From Bacteroidota bacterium (GTDB taxonomy: Bacteria > Bacteroidota > Bacteroidia > B-17B0 > Aurantibacillaceae), in contig CANFQR010000098.1 in the NCBI GenBank assembly GCA_947449125.1, positions 1 to 5,974 of the forward strand: a DNA stretch of 5,974 nucleotides, in the 5' to 3' direction. The position numbers and the translations under genes are program-made. Every line of letters starts with the position of its first letter. Within the stretch, counting starts at the first letter, position 1. Below, one piece after another: positions 1 to 5,827 of the stretch. The notes under the pieces were generated by a model. The model was not told where the DNA came from and did no database searches. It saw only the letters and a list, made by a program, of their open reading frames with translations.

Positions 1-1
1 G

Positions 2-394
2 TATCTGGAATATACAGGCGATAAAAATATTGACATTAAACTTGATGTTTTTCTTAAACCTGAAAACGGAGAAGAAAATAAAATCTGCTCGTCTAACTAT
101 AAGTATATGTATTGGACAATGGAACAACAATTAGCGCACCATACTGTAAATGGTTGTAATATAAATGTTGGCGACATGATGGGAAGCGGCACTATTAGTG
201 GCCCTGACCCGAGTGAATATGGCAGCATGATGGAGTTAACTTGGAGAGGAACAAAGCCAATTAAATTAAACGACGGAACAGAACGCAAATTTTTAAATGA
301 TAACGATACAGTAATTATAAGAGGTTATTGCGAAAAAGATAACATTAGAATTGGTTTTGGCGAATGCGTTGGTAAACTATTACCGGCAAACTAA
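2..394 (+). CDS. Fumarylacetoacetase, C-terminal part (5' end outside window)
   Basis: This is the last 130 residues of a protein of the fumarylacetoacetate hydrolase (FAH) family; full-length members are about 420 residues, so roughly two thirds lies upstream. The enzyme cleaves fumarylacetoacetate to fumarate and acetoacetate, the last step of tyrosine/homogentisate breakdown in the cytoplasm. The frame is open from base 2 and no start codon is needed before the edge. Recognition rests on the block [19 protein letters not shown] (fragment residues 35-53), then [10 protein letters not shown] (61-70), YGSMMEL (73-79) and the ending [14 protein letters not shown], which match the mammalian and bacterial FAH sequences I remember nearly position for position. 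E78 in GSMME corresponds to the catalytic-site Glu364 of mammalian FAH. The other active-site residues (His133, the metal-binding acids) would lie upstream and cannot be checked. The stop codon overlaps the stop of the convergent ribBA by four bases. Confidence 0.95.
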   Translation, partial: YLEYTGDKNIDIKLDVFLKPENGEENKICSSNYKYMYWTMEQQLAHHTVNGCNINVGDMMGSGTISGPDPSEYGSMMELTWRGTKPIKLNDGTERKFLNDNDTVIIRGYCEKDNIRIGFGECVGKLLPAN

Positions 395-1596
395 AACGAG
401 TGGCCCATCTTATCTTTTTTAGTTTGCAGATAGTTTACATTATGCGGGTTTGGCTCAATAACAATACCTACATTCTCTACAATTTCTAATCCATAACCAA
501 TAAGTCCGGCACGTTTCTTTGGATTATTGGTAAGTAATTTAATCTTACTTAAACCCAAATCGCGTAATATTTGTGCGCCTATTCCGTAATCGCGTTCATC
601 CATTTTAAAGCCTAATTCAATATTTGCCTCAACGGTATCTCTTCCGTTTTCTTGCAGTTTGTAGGCCTTTAATTTATTTAACAAGCCAATGCCTCTTCCC
701 TCCTGGTTCATATAAACAATAACACCCTTGCCTTCTTTTTCAATCATTTGCATGGCAGCGTGTAATTGAGGTCCACAATCGCAACGGCAGCTTCCAAATA
801 CATCTCCGGTAACGCAACTTGAATGTACCCTTACTAAAACAGGTTCATCTTTTTGCCATTTTCCTTTTACCAAGGCCATGTGTTCCTGACCGTTTGTAGT
901 TACTTTATAAGCTATTAAATCAAAATCTCCCCAATTGGTAGGCATTTTAACTTCAACTACTCTTTCAACAATAGTATCTTTAGCTAAACGGTAACTAATT
1001 AAATCTTTTATGGTTATAATTTTTAAATCAAAACGTTCAGCAATTTTTACAAGGTCAGGTAATCTGGCCATAGAACCGTCTTCGTTCATTATTTCAACCA
1101 ATACACCACAAGGTTCAAAACCTGCAAGTCTTGCTAAATCTATTGTTGCTTCTGTATGCCCGGTTCTTTGCAATACACCGGCTTCTTTTGCCTTTAAAGG
1201 AAAAATATGTCCGGGCCTGCCAAAATCACTTGCTTTTTTTGTAGAATCAACCAAAGCTAAAACGGTTTTACTTCTGTCTGATGCCGAAATGCCGGTGCTA
1301 CAACCAAACCCCAATAAATCAATTGAAACAGTAAACGCTGTTTCGTGAGTACTGGTATTTGCGCTCACCATCATGTCTAGCTGAAGTTCTTTGGCCTTTT
1401 GTTCAGTAACAGCAGCACAAATCAATCCACGGCCATGCGTAGCCATAAAATTAATGACTTCGGGAGTAGCATTGGCAGCTGCTGTAATAAAGTCACCTTC
1501 ATTCTCTCTATCTTCGTCATCAACTACAATAATAACTTTACCTTTGCGAAGATCATCAAGTGCTTCACCTATTGTATTTAGTTTAAATTCGCTCAT
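391..1596 (-). CDS. ribBA: Bifunctional 3,4-dihydroxy-2-butanone-4-phosphate synthase / GTP cyclohydrolase II (RibBA)
   Basis: A 401-residue fusion that catalyses both entry reactions of riboflavin synthesis: ribulose 5-phosphate to dihydroxybutanone phosphate plus formate, and GTP to the diaminopyrimidine precursor. The N-terminal synthase (about 5-205) has the [11 protein letters not shown] loop with E31, E33 and D35, the TGISASDRS segment (101-109), RPGHIFPL (127-134), HTEATIDLA with H147, and E168. The C-terminal cyclohydrolase (about 208-400) has [10 protein letters not shown] and CRCDCG, giving zinc ligands C261, C272 and C274. It also has [12 protein letters not shown] (297-308), DTVEAN, DERD with D333 and the reaction-centre Arg R335, and [10 protein letters not shown]. 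Both halves look intact and full length. The ATG is followed at once by the conserved start of the synthase domain and has no Shine-Dalgarno, as usual in Bacteroidota. Only 51 bases separate it from the divergent Nudix gene, leaving no room for an FMN riboswitch. Confidence 0.97.
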   Translation of the reverse strand: MSEFKLNTIGEALDDLRKGKVIIVVDDEDRENEGDFITAAANATPEVINFMATHGRGLICAAVTEQKAKELQLDMMVSANTSTHETAFTVSIDLLGFGCSTGISASDRSKTVLALVDSTKKASDFGRPGHIFPLKAKEAGVLQRTGHTEATIDLARLAGFEPCGVLVEIMNEDGSMARLPDLVKIAERFDLKIITIKDLISYRLAKDTIVERVVEVKMPTNWGDFDLIAYKVTTNGQEHMALVKGKWQKDEPVLVRVHSSCVTGDVFGSCRCDCGPQLHAAMQMIEKEGKGVIVYMNQEGRGIGLLNKLKAYKLQENGRDTVEANIELGFKMDERDYGIGAQILRDLGLSKIKLLTNNPKKRAGLIGYGLEIVENVGIVIEPNPHNVNYLQTKKDKMGHSF

Positions 1597-1598
1597 AT

Positions 1599-1611
1599 TT
1601 TACGCCGTAAA
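1599..1611. promoter_or_regulatory. Short palindrome next to the ribBA start
   Basis: The arms TTTACG and CGTAAA are perfect reverse complements around a single central C. The element ends three bases before the ribBA ATG on the minus strand. Overlapping it is TAAATTTA (1608-1615), which is its own reverse complement and matches the Bacteroidota -7 consensus TAnnTTTG at seven of eight positions on both strands. It could be a site controlling this compact divergent region or a small leader hairpin. Arms of six bases are expected by chance in DNA this AT-rich, so the functional reading is inference. Confidence 0.25.
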
Positions 1612-1640
1612 TTTAGTTAATTTAACCCTTAAATAGCTTA

Positions 1641-1658
1641 AATTGTTTTGGAACAATT
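1641..1658. repeat. 7-bp inverted repeat around the Nudix TTG start codon
   Basis: AATTGTT (1641-1647) and AACAATT (1652-1658) are perfect reverse complements separated by TTGG (1648-1651). The first three bases of the loop are the proposed TTG start codon of the Nudix gene. In RNA this would be a small AT-rich hairpin presenting the start codon in its loop; in DNA it could be a binding site. Stability would be low, and several such repeats are expected by chance in about 6 kb of this composition. The repeat is seen; any role is inferred. Confidence 0.35.
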
Positions 1659-2298
1659 CATAAATAAACTCAAAATAGAACTTAATAAGGGGCTCCCAGG
1701 AACTTCCGCCCAATATGAAATGGCGCCTATATTAAGACCAAAAATTGAAATTGAAAATTTAACGCCAAATGATTACACATTAAGTGCTGTGATGATTTTA
1801 TTTTGCGTGAATGAAAACAATGATTTATTTATTCCGTTAATTGAACGAATAGCATACAATGGGGTTCATAGCGCACAAATTAGTTTTCCGGGAGGAAAAT
1901 ATGAAGGTAATGATTTAAATACTTTAAATACAGCCATCAGAGAGTGCAAAGAAGAAATTGGTATAAGCAACCAAATTGAAATAGTAGGCAAGTTAACTCC
2001 GCTGTTTATTCCGGTAAGCGGATTCTTAGTAGAGCCTTATATTGGTTTTATTAATTCAATAAATCCTGATTTTATTTTGAACGAACGCGAAGTAAAAACT
2101 ATTTTAAACTTAAACGTTAAAAATTTATTGGATGATAATTTTAAAAAAGAAGGATTAATTGAAGGCAGTAATTATAAATCAAATGTACCCTATTTTGAAA
2201 TTAACGGCTACAAGGTTTGGGGCGCTACGGCCATGATGCTAAGCGAACTAAAAACAATTTTAAAAAAATTGAACAGCTCGCTATCACTTAAATACTAA
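1648..2298 (+). CDS. Nudix hydrolase, CoA pyrophosphatase (NudL/UPF0035-like) type
   Basis: A 216-residue Nudix hydrolase of the group that cleaves CoA and its derivatives to 3',5'-ADP and 4'-phosphopantetheine, metal-dependent and cytoplasmic. The segment HSAQISFPGGKY (74-85) is the CoA-hydrolase signature just before the Nudix box. The box reads GG at 82-83, then R98-E99, E102-E103 and G105, so the REUxEExGU core is complete. The spacing from the second Gly to RE matches what I recall for E. coli NudL and is one residue longer than the generic box. The ending VWGATAMMLSEL (190-201) is typical of Bacteroidota members. The start is TTG at 1648: the in-frame ATG at 1720 would delete the conserved LPGTSAQYEMAP segment (16-27), and an in-frame stop lies at 1639, so TTG is the best choice (ATT 1642 and GTT 1645 are the only other upstream codons). 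Substrate is inferred from family only. Confidence 0.9.
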   Translation: MEQFINKLKIELNKGLPGTSAQYEMAPILRPKIEIENLTPNDYTLSAVMILFCVNENNDLFIPLIERIAYNGVHSAQISFPGGKYEGNDLNTLNTAIRECKEEIGISNQIEIVGKLTPLFIPVSGFLVEPYIGFINSINPDFILNEREVKTILNLNVKNLLDDNFKKEGLIEGSNYKSNVPYFEINGYKVWGATAMMLSELKTILKKLNSSLSLKY

Positions 2299-2486
2299 AT
2301 AAATTTTCTAAGTTTTACAATTAAAAAAAGAACCGTAAAAAATAAAATTATAGCAAAAAGAATGCGGTATGTTTTATTAAAATGAATTTTATTAATGTTT
2401 TTTTCTTTTCGGTAACTCCATACCAAACCTAAAATAAAACATACAACAAAAAAAAGTGTAAAGAGTAATCGCCCAGTAGTAAACAT
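2295..2486 (-). CDS. Small two-helix membrane protein, unknown function
   Basis: Predicted 63 residues with two hydrophobic segments: about 7-24 (LLFTLFFVVCFILGLVW) and about 42-57 (ILFAIILFFTVLFLIV). They are joined by a strongly basic loop, SYRKEKNINKIHFNKTYR, and followed by a basic tail, KLRKFI. The positive-inside rule would put the loop in the cytoplasm, but the tail is also basic, so topology is uncertain. The pattern GRLLFTLFFVVCF...WSYRKEK resembles short uncharacterised membrane proteins I recall from Bacteroidota, so I take it as a real gene rather than a chance frame; no function is known to me. The ATG at 2486 is chosen over an in-frame TTG at 2498 (67 residues), because the TTG lies inside the apparent -7 element and would be upstream of transcription. 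Its stop overlaps the Nudix stop by four bases (CTAA), and its promoter is squeezed against the divergent TPR/WG gene. Confidence 0.75.
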   Translation of the reverse strand: MFTTGRLLFTLFFVVCFILGLVWSYRKEKNINKIHFNKTYRILFAIILFFTVLFLIVKLRKFI

Positions 2487-2495
2487 AATTGTTAA

Positions 2496-2503
2496 CAAAG
2501 ATA
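2496..2503 (-). promoter_or_regulatory. Candidate Bacteroidota -7 promoter element for the small membrane protein
   Basis: Read on the minus strand this is TATCTTTG, an exact match to the Bacteroidota -7 consensus TAnnTTTG. It ends ten bases before the ATG at 2486, so transcription would begin only a few bases upstream of that ATG and the leader would be nearly absent. I find no TTG for the -33 element at the usual distance, which lies inside the start of the divergent gene, so the match is partial. Confidence 0.45.
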
Positions 2504-2516
2504 AAATTATATTTTA

Positions 2517-4655
2517 ATGATTTTTTCTTTTGAGGGATTTAAAAATTTAATAAACTTAACTTTTAATAATTTGACGTATTTTTTAAAAATAATTATCGCT
2601 AGTTTATTTATTTTAATTTTCTGCTCTTCCTGGAAATTAAACGCCTCTAAAATTGAGAAAGGCTATGAAGCACTCTCTATTTATGATTATTTTAAGGCAA
2701 GAAAAATATTTTATCAGCACGCATCATCAAAAAACGCCTATTCTCATTACGGTTTAGCATTAATTTATTACCGAAACAACAATCCGTTTTACAACCTTGA
2801 TTCTGCATCAAAATACGCTGCATTGTGTTATAATTATTATAAAATTAAACCCGAACCAAAAACATTTTTTCAATTTAAAATAGATAGTCTTTCTATTCCT
2901 CAGTTAATTGATAGTATTGCTAAAAAATATTTACAAGAAATTAAATCTGAAAATTCTGTAGCAAAATTAAATTCATTTCTAAAACAAAATTATTTAGCCT
3001 CTAAAAAATTTATTGCCGAAGCAATACGTTTACGCGATGAATTGGATTATAACGAAACCTTAAATGTAAATAACAGCACACAAACTATCGAGTTTGTTAT
3101 AACCCATCCACAAAGTAGTTTAATTGCAAATGCACTAACGTTAATTGACAAACAAATTTTACTGGAATCTACTTCCAAAAATTCTGAAAATTCATATATA
3201 AACTTTATTAAAAAAAATCCCAAAAATTTATTTTTAAATTCTGCCTACGAAAAACTTTTTTCATTATACAAAAGCAATTCAGACTTACATGGCTTAAAAT
3301 TTTTTGTAAGGTCATATCCCTCTGCTCCACAACTTGTGGAAGCCTGGAAATTACTTTTTTCATTATCCGTAAAATCGTTTTCGGCTAATGAATTAGAAAA
3401 ATTTCTTATCGAACATCCTGATTTCCCTTTTAAAAATTCAATTTTAAAAGAACTGCAATTAAATAATCTTACTCTTTATCCTTACCAAAAAAACGATAAT
3501 TTCGGATTTATTGACACTAGCGGAATTCTTGTAATTCCAACTGATTACGATGCTGTGACAAATTTTTCAGATGGCTTATCGTTAGTTACAAAAAACGATT
3601 CAGTTTTTTATATCAACAAAGAGAATAATAATTTATTTAATCAATTTTTTGTTGATGCTTATAATTTTAATAATGGTAAAGCTGCCGTCAAACAAAACAA
3701 CAAATGGCATTTTATTAACAGGCAAGGCGAAATTGTTTCAGGATTTTTCGATGAAATAAATGAACTCTCTGATAACGTTTATACATTTAAATTAAATAAC
3801 AAATATGGAGCCTTAAATAATTATGGTCAAATAAGTATAGAACCCAAATTTGAAGAGTTGGGTAATTTTAAAAATGGTTTTGCGTATTACAGATATGGAG
3901 ACAAATACGGATTTGTTTCAAAGGATGGTTATGTTCACAACGCTGAATTTAATTGGATTTCAGATTTTGATACAGATGGTATTGCCATTGTAAAAAATAA
4001 TAATGCGTTTGGGTTAATAAACTCCTCTGGAAAACTAATTTTAGAACCAAAATTTGACCAGGTCTTGCGTGCAAGCAATTCTGTTTTTATAGTTATAAAA
4101 AATAATTTATACGGCTTTTTTGATGCAAAAGGCTGTTTTATTAGCGATGTAGTTTACAATTACTTTAAAGAAAAACCGGTTGAATATTACACCAATGGGA
4201 AATTTTTTAAACTTATTAAAAAAGACGAACAAACAATAATAGATGCCAACGGGCGAGTAAGTATCGATTTAAAAAAACATGACGAAATTAGTTTTGCAAA
4301 TAACGGATTAATTAAAGTTAAAATAAAAAACAAATTTGGATTTCTCAATCAAAAACTTAGCCTTATTATACCAAACAAATATGGCTATGCCAGCGATTTT
4401 GAGGATGAAATTGCCTTGGTAAAACTTAATGACAAATTTTTAATGATTACTACAGATGGCAAGGAAATTTTTAATTCAGTTTCTGAAATAAAAAAAATAA
4501 GTCGGCACTATTTTATTACTGAGGGAGATAGCCAACAACTTATAAATAATAAAGGTGAAGTTGTTATTTCTAATATTTCAAATATTCAACTAGTAAGTAA
4601 AAATTTATTAATAATCACAACAAATAATAACACAATTAAACTAATTAGAGATTAG
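2517..4655 (+). CDS. Exported TPR-like / WG-repeat protein
   Basis: A 712-residue protein of unknown function. A hydrophobic stretch at about 22-38 (IIIASLFILIF core) looks like a signal peptide or N-terminal anchor. Cys36 follows LIF, but Phe just before Cys is a poor lipobox, so lipidation is doubtful. Residues about 46-115 are TPR-like: GYEALSIYDYFKARKIFYQ, then SHYGLALIYYRNNNPFYNLD. About 120-320 is mostly helical by eye, with motifs spaced like further TPR/Sel1-type helices (YINFIKKNPKN, LEKFLIEHPDFP). From 328 to 704 come about eleven WG-type repeats of 32-41 residues (pattern FGFID..G...IP..YD....F..GLA.V). Such repeats make beta-rich protein or ligand binding surfaces; the role is unknown. 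ATG 2517 is used; TTG at 2571 would give a more compact signal peptide. No Shine-Dalgarno is present. By eye it is more AT-rich than ribBA or serC. It shares the 30-base divergent gap with the small membrane gene and precedes serC by 41 bases, probably as a separate unit. Confidence 0.88.
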   Translation: MIFSFEGFKNLINLTFNNLTYFLKIIIASLFILIFCSSWKLNASKIEKGYEALSIYDYFKARKIFYQHASSKNAYSHYGLALIYYRNNNPFYNLDSASKYAALCYNYYKIKPEPKTFFQFKIDSLSIPQLIDSIAKKYLQEIKSENSVAKLNSFLKQNYLASKKFIAEAIRLRDELDYNETLNVNNSTQTIEFVITHPQSSLIANALTLIDKQILLESTSKNSENSYINFIKKNPKNLFLNSAYEKLFSLYKSNSDLHGLKFFVRSYPSAPQLVEAWKLLFSLSVKSFSANELEKFLIEHPDFPFKNSILKELQLNNLTLYPYQKNDNFGFIDTSGILVIPTDYDAVTNFSDGLSLVTKNDSVFYINKENNNLFNQFFVDAYNFNNGKAAVKQNNKWHFINRQGEIVSGFFDEINELSDNVYTFKLNNKYGALNNYGQISIEPKFEELGNFKNGFAYYRYGDKYGFVSKDGYVHNAEFNWISDFDTDGIAIVKNNNAFGLINSSGKLILEPKFDQVLRASNSVFIVIKNNLYGFFDAKGCFISDVVYNYFKEKPVEYYTNGKFFKLIKKDEQTIIDANGRVSIDLKKHDEISFANNGLIKVKIKNKFGFLNQKLSLIIPNKYGYASDFEDEIALVKLNDKFLMITTDGKEIFNSVSEIKKISRHYFITEGDSQQLINNKGEVVISNISNIQLVSKNLLIITTNNNTIKLIRD
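3498..4628 (+). repeat. Protein-level WG-type repeat array, about 11 units
   Basis: Within the 712-residue protein, residues 328-704 divide into units starting near 328, 363, 396, 429, 463, 497, 531, 572, 606, 640 and 673. Most are 32-35 residues; the seventh is about 41. Units 1, 4, 5, 6, 7 and 9 retain the aromatic-Gly start (NFGF, KYGA, KYGF, AFGL, LYGF, KFGF). Units 2, 3, 8, 10 and 11 have lost the Gly (VFYI, KWHF, QTII, KFLM, QQLI). The DNA copies are strongly diverged, so this is an old array, not a recent tandem duplication. Unit boundaries were set by eye. Confidence 0.8.
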
Positions 4656-4665
4656 ACATTTTTAT

Positions 4666-4673
4666 TAGTTTTG
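4666..4673 (+). promoter_or_regulatory. Candidate Bacteroidota -7 promoter element for serC
   Basis: TAGTTTTG is an exact match to TAnnTTTG. It sits in the 41-base gap after the WG-repeat gene and 23 bases before the serC ATG, which would give a leader of roughly 15-20 bases. That leader is A-rich with no Shine-Dalgarno, in keeping with Bacteroidota. No clear TTG is visible at the -33 position. It suggests serC has its own promoter rather than depending on readthrough. Confidence 0.55.
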
Positions 4674-4696
4674 TAACTGTATTAAATAAAACAACT

Positions 4697-5770
4697 ATGA
4701 CAAAAATACACAACTTTAGCGCCGGTCCCGGAATATTGCCTCAAGAGGTTTTAAAGCAAGCTGCGGATGCTTGCATTAATTTTGATAATTTAAATTTATC
4801 CCTCTTAGAAATTTCTCACCGAAGTAAAAATTACGAAGCTGTAATTGAAGAATCTCAATCAATAATTAAAGAATTATTTGAGGTAGGCAGCGAGTATGAA
4901 GTTTTTTATTTAGGTGGAGGTGCAAGTTTGCAATTTGCCATGGTGCCTTATAATTTGCTAACCGAAAAAGGTTATGCTGCCTATGTAAATACTGGTGTTT
5001 GGGCCAGTAAAGCAATTAAAGAAGCTAAAATAATTGGCAATACAAAAGTAATTGCCAGTTCTGAAGATAAAAATTTCAATTATATACCAAAAGGTTACGA
5101 CATTCCAACAGACGCAGATTATTTACACATAACTAGTAACAACACAATTTTTGGTACACAATTAAAAGATTTCCCAACAACAACTATTCCTTTAGTTTGC
5201 GACATGAGTTCTGATATTTTTAGCAGAAAAGTTAACGCTAAAGATTTTACTTTAATTTATGCCGGTGCTCAAAAAAATATGGGCCCTGCAGGATGTACCA
5301 TGGTAATGGTAAAAAAAGATGCTTTAGGAAAAACAGGACGAAAAATGTTATCAATGCTCGACTATCAAGTGCATATTAAAGGTGGCAGTATGTATAATAC
5401 ACCTCCTGTATTTCCTATTTATGTTACATTATTAACATTAAAATGGTTAAAGAAAAACGGAGGAATTGCGTGGATAGAAAAAATAAATCAACAAAAAGCT
5501 AATTGCCTTTATAATGAAATTGACAGAAATAGTTTATTTGTTGGTACTTCAGCTGTTGAAGATCGCAGTAACATGAATGCCTGTTTTTTAACCACAAAAC
5601 CCGAATTGGAAGTTGAATTTGATAAAATGTGGAAAGAGGCAAACATAAGCGGAATTCGCGGCCATAGAGATGTTGGCGGATACCGTGCCTCTATGTACAA
5701 TGCATTGCCTTTGGAAAGTGTTCAGGCTTTAGTTGAAGTGATGCAGGCATTTGAGAAAAAATTCGCATAA
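4697..5770 (+). CDS. serC: Phosphoserine aminotransferase (SerC)
   Basis: A complete 357-residue, PLP-dependent class V aminotransferase acting in the cytoplasm. It converts 3-phosphohydroxypyruvate and glutamate to phosphoserine and 2-oxoglutarate (second step of serine synthesis). In organisms with the DXP-dependent PLP route it also makes 4-phosphohydroxythreonine. Visible motifs: HNFSAGPGILP (5-15), SHRSK (40-44), FYLGGGASLQF (70-80), NTGVWASKA (98-106, with W102 stacking on PLP), TSNNTIFGTQ (146-155), CDMSSD with D169 contacting the pyridine nitrogen, and AGAQKNMGPAG with K193 as the Schiff-base lysine. The C-terminal substrate segment is GHRDVGGYRASMYNALP (322-338). Length and all key residues are normal. 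The ATG is directly followed by the family's usual N-terminus. It has its own candidate promoter upstream and a strong terminator ten bases downstream; no serA or serB is in the window, so partner genes lie elsewhere. Confidence 0.97.
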   Translation: MTKIHNFSAGPGILPQEVLKQAADACINFDNLNLSLLEISHRSKNYEAVIEESQSIIKELFEVGSEYEVFYLGGGASLQFAMVPYNLLTEKGYAAYVNTGVWASKAIKEAKIIGNTKVIASSEDKNFNYIPKGYDIPTDADYLHITSNNTIFGTQLKDFPTTTIPLVCDMSSDIFSRKVNAKDFTLIYAGAQKNMGPAGCTMVMVKKDALGKTGRKMLSMLDYQVHIKGGSMYNTPPVFPIYVTLLTLKWLKKNGGIAWIEKINQQKANCLYNEIDRNSLFVGTSAVEDRSNMNACFLTTKPELEVEFDKMWKEANISGIRGHRDVGGYRASMYNALPLESVQALVEVMQAFEKKFA

Positions 5771-5779
5771 AATAACAAT

Positions 5780-5811
5780 AAAAAAGCCGCTTGAATAACA
5801 GCGGCTTTTTT
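5780..5811. terminator. Bidirectional intrinsic terminator between serC and the rhodanese-like gene
   Basis: A perfect 12-bp stem: AAAAAAGCCGCT (5780-5791) pairs with AGCGGCTTTTTT (5800-5811), around the 8-base loop TGAATAAC. The GC core GCCGC/GCGGC is flanked by an A-run on the left and a T-run on the right. It therefore forms a hairpin followed by a U-tract on either strand, so it can end serC (stop at 5770) and also the convergent gene whose stop is at 5828. Confidence 0.92.
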
Positions 5812-5827
5812 CTAGCATTAAACTTAA

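Noticed and set aside
97..288. Minus-strand open frame opposite the fumarylacetoacetase end
   Set aside because: It is antisense to a well-recognised conserved enzyme segment and its translation shows no family features.
371..384. GGTAA-ACTA-TTACC inverted repeat near the fumarylacetoacetase stop as a terminator
   Set aside because: The stem is only five base pairs, lies inside the coding sequence, and is not followed by a T-run on either strand.
1180..1215. Frameshift or fusion break between the two RibBA domains
   Set aside because: The frame is continuous from the synthase into the cyclohydrolase, and all catalytic and zinc-binding motifs are present in one reading frame of normal length.
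1010..1636. Open frames on the plus strand opposite ribBA (about 1010-1348 and 1391-1636)
   Set aside because: They lie entirely or almost entirely antisense to the strongly supported ribBA, have no recognisable motifs, and reflect its codon pattern on the other strand.
1597..1647. FMN riboswitch upstream of ribBA
   Set aside because: The gap to the divergent Nudix gene is only 51 bases, far too short for the multi-helix FMN aptamer, and none of its conserved loops are visible.
2551..2630. Lipoprotein signal with Cys36 in the TPR/WG protein
   Set aside because: The residues before the Cys are L-I-F; Phe at the -1 position does not fit the usual small residue of a lipobox, so I only call a signal peptide or anchor.
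5509..5700. Minus-strand open frame opposite the C-terminus of serC
   Set aside because: It is antisense to the conserved SerC substrate-binding segment; no independent support.
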